64,000 bases of DNA from DATFVA01 sp963800255 (GTDB taxonomy: Bacteria > Bacteroidota > Ignavibacteria > Ignavibacteriales > Ignavibacteriaceae), in assembly GCA_963800255.1 (NCBI GenBank), contig CAWDAK010000009.1:682001-746000 (forward strand), given 5' to 3'. Positions 8,812 through 17,353 of this stretch are shown here, piece after piece. The notes under the pieces are model-generated. The model did no database searches and had not been told where the DNA came from. It saw only the letters and a list, made by a program, of their open reading frames with translations. Made by a program: the position numbers and the translations under genes. The number at the start of each line of letters is the position of its first letter. Position 1 is the stretch's first letter.

Positions 8812-9219
8812 TTATTCTCCTCGATATTCAACAATATTTTTTTCTGTCTCGAACAGTTTAACCGCATAGAGACTGCCGGAGGGCAGGTTATCTATCAATT
8901 CATGAAAAATCCCTTTCGCTATATTTTCAGCAGTAGGAATAATATCCTTCATAAAATCAGTTTCAGTATTCAGATTTTTATGATCTACTTTACTAAGAAT
9001 CTTTTCGTTGATAATATTCTTAAGAATCTTCAGGTCGATGACAAATCCTGTTTCAGGATCAGGTTCACCAGCTACAGTAACCTCAAGCACATAATTATGT
9101 CCATGCCAGTTAGGGTTGCTGCATTTTCCGAATATTTCAAAGTTTTTCTGATCGCTGTAGGCGGGGTTATACAGCCTGTGAGCAGCACTGAAGGTTTCTC
9201 TCCTTTTAACGTAAACCAT
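8812..9219 (-). CDS. ptpS: 6-pyruvoyl-tetrahydropterin synthase (eukaryote-like), QueD superfamily
   Basis: 135 residues. Zinc ligands are His14 (FSAAHRL), His39 and His41 in NWHGHNY. The catalytic Cys33 lies in FGKCSNPN, the Asp79-His80 pair in VDHKNLN, and Glu125 near LFETEKNIVEYRGE. The FGKCxNPNxHGHNY, DHKNL, TAENIA and ETxxNIVxYxGE blocks are those I associate with the animal-type enzyme that converts dihydroneopterin triphosphate to 6-pyruvoyl-tetrahydropterin, more than with queuosine QueD. It directly precedes folE. QueD-type 6-carboxy-tetrahydropterin activity cannot be excluded without phylogeny. Confidence 0.85.
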   Translation of the reverse strand: MVYVKRRETFSAAHRLYNPAYSDQKNFEIFGKCSNPNWHGHNYVLEVTVAGEPDPETGFVIDLKILKNIINEKILSKVDHKNLNTETDFMKDIIPTAENIAKGIFHELIDNLPSGSLYAVKLFETEKNIVEYRGE

Positions 9220-9231
9220 TTATTTAGCCTC

Positions 9232-9690
9232 TTAATTTTTGAGTGCTTCAAGAACTTCTTTGTTATGTCCGTCCACTTTCACCTTTGGAAAAATCTTTTT
9301 AATCCTGCCGTTCTCATCTACAATAACGGTGGTCCTTACTACACCCATATATTTTTTACCGTACATACTCTTCTCCTGCCAGACTCCATATTCCCCAAGA
9401 ACATTTTTTTCCTCATCACTTAGCAGATTGAAAGGAAGATCATATTTTTCTGAGAACTTTTTATGAGAGGCAACGGAGTCGGGACTGACACCCAGGATCA
9501 CTGCATCCACTTTATTAAATTTTGGAAATTCATCTCTGAAATTACATGCCTCCTTTGTACAACCTGATGTATTATCCTTGGGATAAAAATATAAGACGAC
9601 GTTTTTCCCTTTGAAGTCCTTCAACGATACGGTCTCCCCATCCTGATTCTTCAGATTGAATTCAGGGGCTTTTTTACCTTCTTCTATCAT
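9232..9690 (-). CDS. bcp: Thioredoxin-dependent peroxiredoxin, Bcp/PrxQ family
   Basis: 152 residues, the usual length. It has the thioredoxin-fold peroxidase motif YPKDNTSGCTKEACNFRDEF with peroxidatic Cys44 and a resolving cysteine five residues later (Cys49), the atypical 2-Cys Bcp arrangement. It reduces hydrogen peroxide and organic hydroperoxides in the cytoplasm. It lies 12 nt upstream of ptpS and is the last of three redox genes placed between the pterin genes and phenylalanine hydroxylase. The downstream block SPDSVASHKKFSEKYDLPF is typical of the family. Confidence 0.95.
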   Translation of the reverse strand: MIEEGKKAPEFNLKNQDGETVSLKDFKGKNVVLYFYPKDNTSGCTKEACNFRDEFPKFNKVDAVILGVSPDSVASHKKFSEKYDLPFNLLSDEEKNVLGEYGVWQEKSMYGKKYMGVVRTTVIVDENGRIKKIFPKVKVDGHNKEVLEALKN

Positions 9691-9711
9691 TTATACTTCT
9701 CCATGAAATTT

Positions 9712-10062
9712 TTAATAATGAGGAATGGACTGATCAACTTCATTTGACCAGGCTTCAATTCCTCCTTTAAGATTTACTAAGTTTTTAAACCCCCTGGTTG
9801 CAAGGAAATTACAGACATTTGCGCTCCTTGCCCCGGTATGACAGTAAAATATAAGATTATCATCTATGCCAAGTTCATCTATGTGACTCATAAAATTACT
9901 GAGCGGCAGCAGTTCTGATCCTTCTATCTTTGCAATCTTATGTTCCCATTCTTCTCTAACGTCAATTAGACGGGTATCGTTTTTGTTATCTAATATTTGC
10001 TTCACATCAGCCGGACTTAAGTTCCTGTATGTAGAATTATTATTTCCTGAATCTCTAAACAT
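9712..10062 (-). CDS. Rhodanese-domain sulfurtransferase
   Basis: 116 residues that form a single rhodanese domain. LIDVREEWEHKIAKIEGSE near residue 32 is the conserved N-terminal block. The active-site loop is CHTGARS with catalytic Cys74, and GFKNLVNLKGGIEAW closes the fold. Single-domain rhodaneses carry persulfide sulfur or act in thiol redox chemistry. There is no signal peptide, so it is cytoplasmic. It begins one nt after the upstream peroxiredoxin stop and is followed by Bcp, making a compact three-gene thiol-redox block. Confidence 0.93.
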   Translation of the reverse strand: MFRDSGNNNSTYRNLSPADVKQILDNKNDTRLIDVREEWEHKIAKIEGSELLPLSNFMSHIDELGIDDNLIFYCHTGARSANVCNFLATRGFKNLVNLKGGIEAWSNEVDQSIPHY

Positions 10063-10063
10063 A

Positions 10064-10558
10064 TTACTCCTTCTCCAGTATATTTTTTATCTCATCATAG
10101 TTCGGCTGTTCAGCGGGAGTTGGACATATTTCTTTGTATTTAATCTTGCCGTCCTTTCCTATCACAAACGCCGTTCTTTTTGCTACGCCATTGTAAGAAA
10201 ATTTTTCGGGGTAGTATAGTTCATATAGTGAATCATAATTCCTGGATACTTCCTTGTTAAAATCACTAAGCAGAGGGAAGTTTATCTGTGTCAGTTCCTT
10301 CCACGCTTTTAATGCATATGGACTATCAACACTGATCCCGATCACCTGAGCGTCAATCTCCATATTATTATTAAAATCATCCTGCATCCTTTTAACTTCT
10401 GCAGAACAAACCGAAGAGAATGCAAAAGGGAAAAATAGAAGCACGATTTTTTCTCCTTTGAAATCTGACAACGAAATGTCTTCCGAGTCCTGGTTCTTAA
10501 GAGTAAATTCAGGGGCAACATCGCCAATCTCAACTGGCATAGAAATCTCTTCCTCCAT
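10064..10558 (-). CDS. Peroxiredoxin, AhpE-like / redoxin family
   Basis: 164 residues. Redoxin fold: VGDVAPEF-type start, KNQDSEDISLSDFKG, then the peroxidatic centre FPFAFSSVCSAE with Cys51. There is no resolving Cys five residues later, unlike the Bcp gene two positions downstream, so a 1-Cys mechanism of AhpE type is likely. FPLLSDFNKEVSRNY and RTAFVIGKDGKI are further family blocks. An alternative start six codons in (MPVEIGDV) is possible. It heads the redox block followed by the rhodanese, and is separated from phenylalanine hydroxylase by about 195 nt. Confidence 0.9.
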   Translation of the reverse strand: MEEEISMPVEIGDVAPEFTLKNQDSEDISLSDFKGEKIVLLFFPFAFSSVCSAEVKRMQDDFNNNMEIDAQVIGISVDSPYALKAWKELTQINFPLLSDFNKEVSRNYDSLYELYYPEKFSYNGVAKRTAFVIGKDGKIKYKEICPTPAEQPNYDEIKNILEKE

Positions 10559-10753
10559 TTATAGATTGTTTGTAAGTATCTTAATTATAAAAGCTTATGA
10601 TAATATCATATAAAATTAGAAATTCTATTAGGCACATTCAAGTTTATAAGTATAGCTGTTACTTGAAACACCGTCAATTGTAAAAAAGTTCATTAATTGA
10701 TATAAGATTTCTCCGAATGGGAAACCTCATTTACAGGCAGGTTTTATTACAGG

Positions 10754-11569
10754 TTAAAGGAGACCTTCTTTTTTTGTCCAGAACTTAAAACCGTCTTCGA
10801 GGTGTTCGAAAGAATCGATAGCCCATAATATCGGCTGCAGATGCCATACATCGTAATCTTGTCTGACTAACTTATCAGGATCGAAGTCTCTTACTTCAAC
10901 CTCATTTGATAGTGCATGGGTCACTTCTTCCTTTGAGGAGATAATTCCAGCTCCGTAGATTCTCATCCCTTCGGGCTTTTTTATCAGGCCGAATTCAACG
11001 GTAAACCAGTGAAAAGTTTCGAGATATTTACGGTTGATGCCTTCGGCGTGAAATGCAGCCTCACCAAACATTTGATAAAATGAGGCGAAATTCTCATCAG
11101 TCAAAAGCGGCATATGACCGAACATATCATGGAAACAGTCGGGAGCAGGTGTATAATCAAGTTCTTCTTTCCCCCTTATATAATCAGTAGAAGGAAATAT
11201 TTTTTTTTGGAGCAATTCAAAAAAATTCTGTTCGTGTATAAGTCCAGGAACCCGTGCAATCTTCCATCCGGTTGTTTTTTGGAAGACATGGCTTAAATCT
11301 TTTAATGCCGGGATTTTATCAGGCGTAAAGTTTAATTTTTTAGTTCCATTCATATACTCATCGCATACCCTGCCAGGGAGGTATTTCATCTGGCGGTCAT
11401 ATAGGAACTTCCAGATTTCGTTATCCGCTTCAGGATAAGTGGGATAAGGTATCTCATCATGGGTTGGAACAGAACCTGTCAACTTCTGCGGAATACACCT
11501 TGGGTCAACGCCTTCCTGTGCGGCTTTGTCATAAGCGGATATTATCTTTTCATCTTTTTGTTCATTCAT
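10754..11569 (-). CDS. phhA: Phenylalanine 4-hydroxylase (biopterin-dependent aromatic amino acid hydroxylase)
   Basis: Hydroxylates phenylalanine to tyrosine using O2, non-heme iron and a tetrahydropterin. 271 residues is the usual size for the bacterial catalytic-domain-only enzyme. Iron ligands are visible: His147 and His152 in CFHDMFGHMPLL and Glu192 in FTVEFGL. Other family blocks are IPALKDLSHVFQKTTGW and HALSNEVEVRDFD. No ACT regulatory domain is present. A set of genes able to make tetrahydrobiopterin follows within 4 kb on the same strand, supporting a dedicated cofactor supply. It needs oxygen, so the host is not strictly anaerobic in physiology. Confidence 0.95.
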   Translation of the reverse strand: MNEQKDEKIISAYDKAAQEGVDPRCIPQKLTGSVPTHDEIPYPTYPEADNEIWKFLYDRQMKYLPGRVCDEYMNGTKKLNFTPDKIPALKDLSHVFQKTTGWKIARVPGLIHEQNFFELLQKKIFPSTDYIRGKEELDYTPAPDCFHDMFGHMPLLTDENFASFYQMFGEAAFHAEGINRKYLETFHWFTVEFGLIKKPEGMRIYGAGIISSKEEVTHALSNEVEVRDFDPDKLVRQDYDVWHLQPILWAIDSFEHLEDGFKFWTKKEGLL

Positions 11570-11799
11570 TTTGTTCTTCCCGGGTAATGGTTTTAAGAAT
11601 TTTTTCTTATTATCTGCAGTTCATTCTGAAAAGAGATAGATGTCCTGATATAACATTTTTACGGGATAATTTCTTACAGACAGAACATAATTATTATGGA
11701 TCAGAATTTCAACCAGCCAGCGCATATGCAAAAACCAGCAGATGTGAATAAGGCTCAAATGGAAAAATGCAAAGGATGAAACAGTGAGAAGAAAATAGT

Positions 11800-12816
11800 T
11801 TAAATTATATTGACTTCCTCTTCGAGAACAACTCCAAATTTTTCGTAAACGGTACGTTTTATATCTTTAGCTAAATGAAGGATTTCTTCTCCTGAAGCAT
11901 TTCCATGGTTTACAATTACAAGTGCCTGCCTTTGGTGTGTTCCGGTATTTCCCTTCCTGTGACCTTTCCACCCTGCCTTATCAATTAACCAGGCGGCTGG
12001 TAGTTTAATGTTACCGTTAGCCAATGGATATGCTTTTATGTCAGGAAAGTTTTCCTTTAAGAGATTATAATGTTCAGGTTTGATCTCGGGATTTTTAAAA
12101 AAGCTTCCTGCATTACCGATTACTTCAGGATCGGGCAGCTTTTCCTTCCTTATTTTAACAATAACATCTCTTATGTTCCTGATAGTAAATTTGTTCTGTC
12201 CCGTCTTTTCAAGTTCATCTCTTACATTACCATAACCGGTTTTTAACTCCGGATTCTTATTAAGCATCAGCTGAACTTTTGTAACCACGAACCTGTTCTT
12301 AAGTTCATTTTTAAAAATGCTGTCACGATAGCCGAACATACAGTCATTTTTATAAAAAACTCCAGGGATTACAGTATCGATATAAAACCCCCTTAGACTG
12401 TAGAAAGTTTCGCTTAACTCCTCACCGTAAGCACCTATATTCTGAATGGGAGCCGCACCGGCGGTTCCGGGAATCAATGCAAGATTTTCAATGCCGCCGA
12501 GATTTCTGTCAACGCAGTAATTAACTAGGTCGTTCCATTTAACTCCTGCTCCTGCTTCAACGATCGCTGAACTTTCATCTTGTTTAACTATTTCTATCCC
12601 GGGAATGGAATTTTTAATGATAAGTCCTTCGTAATCCCTGGTAAATAGTACATTACTCCCTCCGCCGAGAATGAACTTAGGATAAAGTTTTAGTCCATCT
12701 GCGGATAATATTTCAAACATTTCATCTTCATCACCGGCATTAACAAATGCCCTGGTTGAAGCATCTACTGCGAAAGTATTAAACTTTTTAAGCGAGAAAT
12801 CTTTTGCTATTTCCAT
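11800..12816 (-). CDS. murB: UDP-N-acetylenolpyruvoylglucosamine reductase
   Basis: Second committed step of peptidoglycan precursor synthesis, FAD and NADPH dependent, cytoplasmic. 338 residues, of the long E. coli-like (type I) class. The FAD-binding block is LGGGSNVLFT near residue 50, followed by LALIPGTAGAAPIQNIGAYG. The catalytic serine lies in IGNAGSFFKNP near 240, and the terminal glutamate lies in VVLEEEVNII. It ends the kdsA-to-lptB gene string with a gap of 23 nt. A 230-nt gap with no gene separates it from phhA. Confidence 0.96.
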   Translation of the reverse strand: MEIAKDFSLKKFNTFAVDASTRAFVNAGDEDEMFEILSADGLKLYPKFILGGGSNVLFTRDYEGLIIKNSIPGIEIVKQDESSAIVEAGAGVKWNDLVNYCVDRNLGGIENLALIPGTAGAAPIQNIGAYGEELSETFYSLRGFYIDTVIPGVFYKNDCMFGYRDSIFKNELKNRFVVTKVQLMLNKNPELKTGYGNVRDELEKTGQNKFTIRNIRDVIVKIRKEKLPDPEVIGNAGSFFKNPEIKPEHYNLLKENFPDIKAYPLANGNIKLPAAWLIDKAGWKGHRKGNTGTHQRQALVIVNHGNASGEEILHLAKDIKRTVYEKFGVVLEEEVNII

Positions 12817-12839
12817 TAATCAGGTTCAAGGTGAGAAAA

Positions 12840-13580
12840 TTATTGATAACGATCCAGACGGAATTTTTCACCCAGGTAGAGCTTGCGTACTTCTTCATCT
12901 TCTGCCAGCACTTCGGCTCCTCCCGATTTAAATATTACTCCGCTGATAAGAATATATGCGTTATCAACAATGCTTAAAGTTTCATGCACATTATGGTCCG
13001 TTATCAGTACGCCGATACCGCGGTTTTTAAGATTCGCAACGATATTCATAATATCCTCAACCGCAATCGGGTCAATTCCGGCAAAAGGTTCATCCAGCAG
13101 AATAAAACTGGGATCGGTGGCAAGTGTCCGGGCAATTTCAGTACGTCTCCTCTCGCCCCCGCTGAGCTGAAATCCAATACTCTTCCTAATATGTGCTATA
13201 CCAAGATCTTCAAGCAGAGCCTCGCATTTTTCCTTTCTTTCTTTGGGAGTGAGCTTAATCATCTGCAGTACCGCCATCAGGTTATCTTCAACAGATAGCT
13301 TCCGGAAGATTGAGGCTTCCTGCGGCAGGTAGCCTATCCCCATCCTTGCACGTTTGTACATAGGAACTTTGGTAATTTCGGTATCATCCAGGAAAACCAT
13401 GCCACTGTCAGGTCTTATCATTCCGGTGATCATATAAAAAGTGGTTGTCTTACCAGCCCCGTTTGGTCCAAGGAGACCGACGATTTCCCCCTTAGAAACT
13501 TTCACCGAGGCTTTATTCACAACCGTTCTGTGCTTATAGATTTTTATAAGGTCTACACTTTTTAATGTTTTCTCATCCAT
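12840..13580 (-). CDS. lptB: LPS export ABC transporter ATPase
   Basis: ATPase of the LptBFGC complex that extracts lipopolysaccharide from the inner membrane. 246 residues: Walker A GPNGAGKTT near 39, GYLPQEASIFRKL Q-loop, ABC signature LSGGERRR near 142, Walker B ILLDEPFAG, and the switch His in TDHNVHE. YLPQEASIFRKLSVEDN is characteristic of LptB. It lies two nt after the lptA-like gene, in one operon with lptC and the Kdo genes. The membrane partners LptF and LptG are not in this window. Confidence 0.96.
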   Translation of the reverse strand: MDEKTLKSVDLIKIYKHRTVVNKASVKVSKGEIVGLLGPNGAGKTTTFYMITGMIRPDSGMVFLDDTEITKVPMYKRARMGIGYLPQEASIFRKLSVEDNLMAVLQMIKLTPKERKEKCEALLEDLGIAHIRKSIGFQLSGGERRRTEIARTLATDPSFILLDEPFAGIDPIAVEDIMNIVANLKNRGIGVLITDHNVHETLSIVDNAYILISGVIFKSGGAEVLAEDEEVRKLYLGEKFRLDRYQ

Positions 13581-13582
13581 AT

Positions 13583-15082
13583 TTATTGCAGTGTGTCCAT
13601 TGGTGAATAATATCTCTCTCCGGGTTTAATTTGTTTCAGCAATGCTTCCTTCCGCGGACGGCTTGTTACCAGGTTGAACCTGGGTAAAGCGTAAGTATTT
13701 TCCTTACCTCTCACCATATTCTCCGGATAATATTCGCTTTTGGGAGAACCATACATCCTGACCTCGTTAATTTTTCTGTTAGCGAAAAGAAGAGATGCAG
13801 ATTGAGCGGATGACTGTGTCAATCCATTTGGTTCCTGTTTTTCAGTATACATATAATATACGTTGTAAACATTTCCTTCAACTTCAACTTTGCTTATATC
13901 ACCATCATCAAAATACATAATTAATTTATCCCCTGAAATCTGATTAAACCTGTTATGATAAATCTCATTGGGAGAGAGCACAAAAGCATTGTTAACAACC
14001 TCCAAAGCCTGTACCTCATTATCTTTAAGAAAGATAGTAATAGAATCCCCCATTAGCTGTGTTTCCCCGTTCCAGAGGACAGGTCTCATATCACCTTCCT
14101 TCCTGCGGTAGGTGATAATTTTTTCATCAGTTTTTTTATAAACTGAGTAATCATTTAAAGAAGCGAAAGTATCCCTCCATATCATAACTGAATCCTGCGC
14201 CTCAAAAAGATCTATTGTATCTCTCCATGATTCCATCGAGATGGATTTTATGATGAGTGTATCCAGCTTTATCTCCATGCTGTCATTAAGTGTGACGAGA
14301 GAATCCGGCAGTCTCGATTTTGTTGTGTCAATCTGTACCAGCAGGGGTTTTTTGTCTATGATTGTATGGAAATCCTGTGCATAATCAATTAGATGTTCCC
14401 CAAAAATTTGCACATTATTTGCCCTGTTTTCAATCCTTACATCACTATTTGCAAAAGTAACCCTTGAGTCACGGAAATGCTCAAGCGTGTCTGCATCAAT
14501 TATGTTATCCTGCTGCACAATCCTGACGTGTCCTGTTGCTATCGCGCGGTCCTCTTTTTTAAAATACGTCAGCTCTGCTGATGTTAAGGTACTGGCTGTA
14601 TCATATAGCGTTACCCTGCTTCTGAATCGGGCTTTATCATCATTGAAGAAATACTCTCCTGAATCGGCAGTAAGAATAACTTTCTTATCATCCAGCTGGA
14701 CTCCGGCACTGCTTTCTGCCCTTCTCTCATCACCATAATAGAAACCGCGCGGGGTTTTAATGGTCATGCTGTCCTGCTTAACCACTACATCACCTATAAG
14801 CTCAGCATCATTCCTTGATATATATTGAATTGCTTTATTGCAGGTAATAACAACATTACCCTGTGTCAAAACAACGTGACCGTAAACCTCCCGTGTTGTT
14901 TCACCACTGACGACTCTGCCTACCAAGCTATCACCTACGACAGTAATCATTTCTCCCTCTACCTGGGGGAAGACATTTATAGAGAGTAAAAGAGCGAAAG
15001 CAGCCGGTAAAAGTAGTCTTACAATTCCCCTGCAGGGAAATTGGTTTTTGGTATCTGATATTTTTTCCGCGAATAACTTCAT
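13583..15082 (-). CDS. lptA: LptA/OstA-like periplasmic LPS-transport protein, long form
   Basis: 499 residues, much longer than LptA of E. coli (185). A hydrophobic leader ends near residue 40 (LLLSINVFPQ). Two OstA-type beta-jellyroll segments are visible: the first (about 45-230) has repeats such as GHVVLTQGNVVITCNKAIQY, IGDVVVKQDSMTIKTPRGFY and ATGHVRIVQQDNIIDADTLE. A second lies in the C-terminal half (GETQLMGDSITIFLKDNEV, FNQISGDKLIMYFDDGDISK). It probably forms the periplasmic LPS bridge. It overlaps the lptC stop (ATGA) and precedes lptB. The extended size is common in Bacteroidota relatives, so the symbol is a functional guess. Confidence 0.85.
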   Translation of the reverse strand: MKLFAEKISDTKNQFPCRGIVRLLLPAAFALLLSINVFPQVEGEMITVVGDSLVGRVVSGETTREVYGHVVLTQGNVVITCNKAIQYISRNDAELIGDVVVKQDSMTIKTPRGFYYGDERRAESSAGVQLDDKKVILTADSGEYFFNDDKARFRSRVTLYDTASTLTSAELTYFKKEDRAIATGHVRIVQQDNIIDADTLEHFRDSRVTFANSDVRIENRANNVQIFGEHLIDYAQDFHTIIDKKPLLVQIDTTKSRLPDSLVTLNDSMEIKLDTLIIKSISMESWRDTIDLFEAQDSVMIWRDTFASLNDYSVYKKTDEKIITYRRKEGDMRPVLWNGETQLMGDSITIFLKDNEVQALEVVNNAFVLSPNEIYHNRFNQISGDKLIMYFDDGDISKVEVEGNVYNVYYMYTEKQEPNGLTQSSAQSASLLFANRKINEVRMYGSPKSEYYPENMVRGKENTYALPRFNLVTSRPRKEALLKQIKPGERYYSPMDTLQ

Positions 15083-15621
15083 TTAAGACTGTCAGCTCTT
15101 GCTGAATAGGTAATATTATAAATTACATAGTTCGTCAGGTTTTGATTTGACTCGAACCCGAAGCCCTGAATTTTTTCTTTATCTGTCAGGATGGTTACAA
15201 ATTTATCTGAGACAATTTTCGAATCATTGTTCCGCCACATAAGCTCTTCAGTTTTAATAGTAACACCGCTGTCGCTCACAGCAACTACGCTGTCTATTGC
15301 ATACAGGTTACGGGTTGCATCATCCACCCTCCCTTTTTTCGAAGTAAGGGTAGTTGTTTTAACTTCCTCTTTATCGTAAAAATCAACCTGTATCCCGCTG
15401 TCAAGCAGAGTCTCCCTGCTCTGTTCATAAATCCTTAAATGTCCTGCATATAGTATTGCTTTTGTTCTGCCTGAGTCTGAAAAAATAACTTTGGTATCCC
15501 AGCTTTCCTGGGCAGGGATCTCAGCTTCTTCCAGGTTAGAGATTTTCGGCTTCACTTTCTTCTCACCGCATCCGGCATAAAGAAAAATCAGAGCTGCGGC
15601 AAGGAAAAATAAATACCTCAT
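15079..15621 (-). CDS. lptC: LptC-like LPS export lipoprotein
   Basis: 180 residues. Lipoprotein signal with lipobox LYAGC (Cys18) rather than the transmembrane helix of E. coli LptC, a common form in this phylum. The mature part has the LptC pattern (TLLDSGIQVDFYDKEEVKTT, LTSKKGRVDDATRNLYAIDS, KTEELMWRNNDSKIVSDKF), meaning beta strands that describe a jellyroll like LptA. It overlaps kdsD and the lptA-like gene by ATGA-type overlaps and must act with LptB and LptFG. Confidence 0.9.
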   Translation of the reverse strand: MRYLFFLAAALIFLYAGCGEKKVKPKISNLEEAEIPAQESWDTKVIFSDSGRTKAILYAGHLRIYEQSRETLLDSGIQVDFYDKEEVKTTTLTSKKGRVDDATRNLYAIDSVVAVSDSGVTIKTEELMWRNNDSKIVSDKFVTILTDKEKIQGFGFESNQNLTNYVIYNITYSARADSLK

Positions 15622-16595
15622 CGCTGCTGAAGCCCCAGGTTAATTAAATCGTGAAGATGCAGTATTCCCACAGGCCGGTTTTCATCATCAACTATTACCA
15701 GCGTGGTAATCTTAAAATTCTCCATCTGCTGAAGCGCAAATGATGCAAGATAGAATTCCTTAGTTACTTTGGGATTTATAGACATAATGTCTTTAGCCGA
15801 AAGATTTTTTATCTCAAGTGTCTTTTCAAGAAGTCTCCTGAGGTCGCCGTCGGTTATTATTCCAGTGAGCAAACCATTTTTATCCACTACGCAGGTAGTA
15901 CCGAGTCTTTTTGAAGTAATCTCAAGGATAACGTCCTTAATAGAAGCTCCTTCAGGCACCGAAGGAATTTTTTCACCTTTTATCATAATCTCTTTTATCT
16001 GAAGCGAGAGCCTTTTGCCCAGACTTCCACCAGGATGAAGGAATGCAAAATCCTCTGCGGTAAAGTCCCTTTTTTCTAGAAGTGCAACAGATAATGCATC
16101 ACCCATTACAAGTGTTGCTGTAGTCGAAGATGTTGGAGCAAGATCGTGGGGGCAGGCTTCTTCTTTAACACCTATATTTAAAAATATATCACATTCTTCA
16201 GCAAGCCGGGAATCACGGAAACCGCACATTGCGATGAGGGTAACCTTAAGCCGTTTCAGCATGGGAATCAGTTTTGAGATTTCTTCAGTATTGCCGCTTT
16301 TACTTATAAGGATTACCACATCCTCCTGCCTTACCATTCCAAGGTCTCCATGCAGCGCATCTGTAGGGTGTAGATAGATCGATGCCGTACCGGTTGAATT
16401 AAGAGTTGCAACAATTTTGCGGGCTATTAGTCCTGATTTTCCCATACCCGTAAGAACAACCCTTCCTTTACATTCGTATATTGTATTAACAGCGTTAACG
16501 AATCCTTCATCTATGCTTTTATCGAGACCAGCAACCGCGGCAGCCTCAATCCGTACAACCTCTTTTCCTTTATTGATTATCTCCTGTGAATTCAA
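15618..16595 (-). CDS. kdsD: D-arabinose 5-phosphate isomerase
   Basis: Isomerises ribulose 5-phosphate to arabinose 5-phosphate, the precursor of Kdo. 325 residues: SIS sugar-isomerase domain at about 30-185 (VVLTGMGKSGLIARKIVATL, HPTDALHGDLGM, ISKSGNTEE), then two CBS domains at about 205-325 (GTTCVVDKNGLLTGIITDGD, LVIVDDENRPVGILHLHDL). This is the standard length and order for KdsD/GutQ. It sits between an orphan gene and lptC, in the same operon as kdsA. Confidence 0.96.
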   Translation of the reverse strand: MNSQEIINKGKEVVRIEAAAVAGLDKSIDEGFVNAVNTIYECKGRVVLTGMGKSGLIARKIVATLNSTGTASIYLHPTDALHGDLGMVRQEDVVILISKSGNTEEISKLIPMLKRLKVTLIAMCGFRDSRLAEECDIFLNIGVKEEACPHDLAPTSSTTATLVMGDALSVALLEKRDFTAEDFAFLHPGGSLGKRLSLQIKEIMIKGEKIPSVPEGASIKDVILEITSKRLGTTCVVDKNGLLTGIITDGDLRRLLEKTLEIKNLSAKDIMSINPKVTKEFYLASFALQQMENFKITTLVIVDDENRPVGILHLHDLINLGLQQR

Positions 16596-17353
16596 TTTGT
16601 ATCCTTCCTGAACAAATCTTTAAATCTTCTTTTCCCCGGTTCCTGCTGTTGAGGTTCAATGTATTTTGAAAAGTCACGGGGAAATCTTCTCATATACTTG
16701 TTATAAAGAACAAAGGCATTTATAAGTTCGTAATCAGAAAAATCGTCAAGTGTGTCAAACATTAGCTTAGGGTTTAAGGCCAGCATGGGATCCTTTGTTC
16801 TTTTAAATCGCATTAGTTCATTATAATAATTTGTAAGCGGAATAAGGTGGTTAACCCCGCTTTTATTATCATGGAGCCATATTTTTTTATGAGCCGGGGC
16901 AAATGTAAGGGCATATTCGCCGGGACTTATAATTGTTTCTCTGACCGGAGAGTTATCGTGAGGAGCATTATCCCCGGGGTTCCATCCGGAGTAACTCCAA
17001 CTTCCAATTTCATTTATTTCTTCGGGAATTTCGTTTGTGTTTCCCAGGGTTATGTCGAATTCTATTTCATTATCAATTTCTTCATTAATCAGGATGTCGA
17101 TATCGTCTCCGGGAATTTTAATTGTTCCGGCAGCAAAAACCGGAGTTGATGAAAAGGATAGATCAGGTACAGTGCCCTTTTTTCCAAGTATGTAATTATT
17201 GTTTTTGAACCTGCCATAACCCGTTACTAATAGATCAACTATCTTTTCCCGATAATGTTTATAGCCAGACTTTTCTTCCGGTAAAACAGAAAATAACAAA
17301 TATTTCTCCTGCGTGGTTAATTCTCTCGGAAACTGTTTTGATCCTGAATTCAA
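16592..17353 (-). CDS. Unknown protein in the Kdo/Lpt operon
   Basis: 253 residues with no signal peptide and no membrane segment. I do not recognise a family. Visible are an N-terminal helical part (LTTQEKYLLFSVLPEEKSGY), a central beta-rich part with an acidic stretch (GDDIDILINEEIDNEIEFDI), a Trp-rich turn (GSWSYSGWNPGDNAPHD) and a basic C-terminal tail (PGKRRFKDLFRKD). It overlaps kdsA upstream and kdsD downstream by ATGA, so it is strictly co-translated with Kdo synthesis. A role in Kdo or envelope metabolism is inferred from position only. Confidence 0.7.
   Translation of the reverse strand: MNSGSKQFPRELTTQEKYLLFSVLPEEKSGYKHYREKIVDLLVTGYGRFKNNNYILGKKGTVPDLSFSSTPVFAAGTIKIPGDDIDILINEEIDNEIEFDITLGNTNEIPEEINEIGSWSYSGWNPGDNAPHDNSPVRETIISPGEYALTFAPAHKKIWLHDNKSGVNHLIPLTNYYNELMRFKRTKDPMLALNPKLMFDTLDDFSDYELINAFVLYNKYMRRFPRDFSKYIEPQQQEPGKRRFKDLFRKDTN

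Noticed and set aside
8811..8867. Long folE start at 8867
   Set aside because: It would overlap ptpS by 56 nt and add residues that match no GTP cyclohydrolase N-terminus. A TTG with GAGGAG lies just after ptpS.
8812..9219. Calling the gene queD
   Set aside because: The FGKCxNPN-HGHNY and DHKNL blocks, and the folE/SDR/phenylalanine hydroxylase neighbourhood without other queuosine genes, favour pyruvoyl-tetrahydropterin synthase. QueD remains possible.
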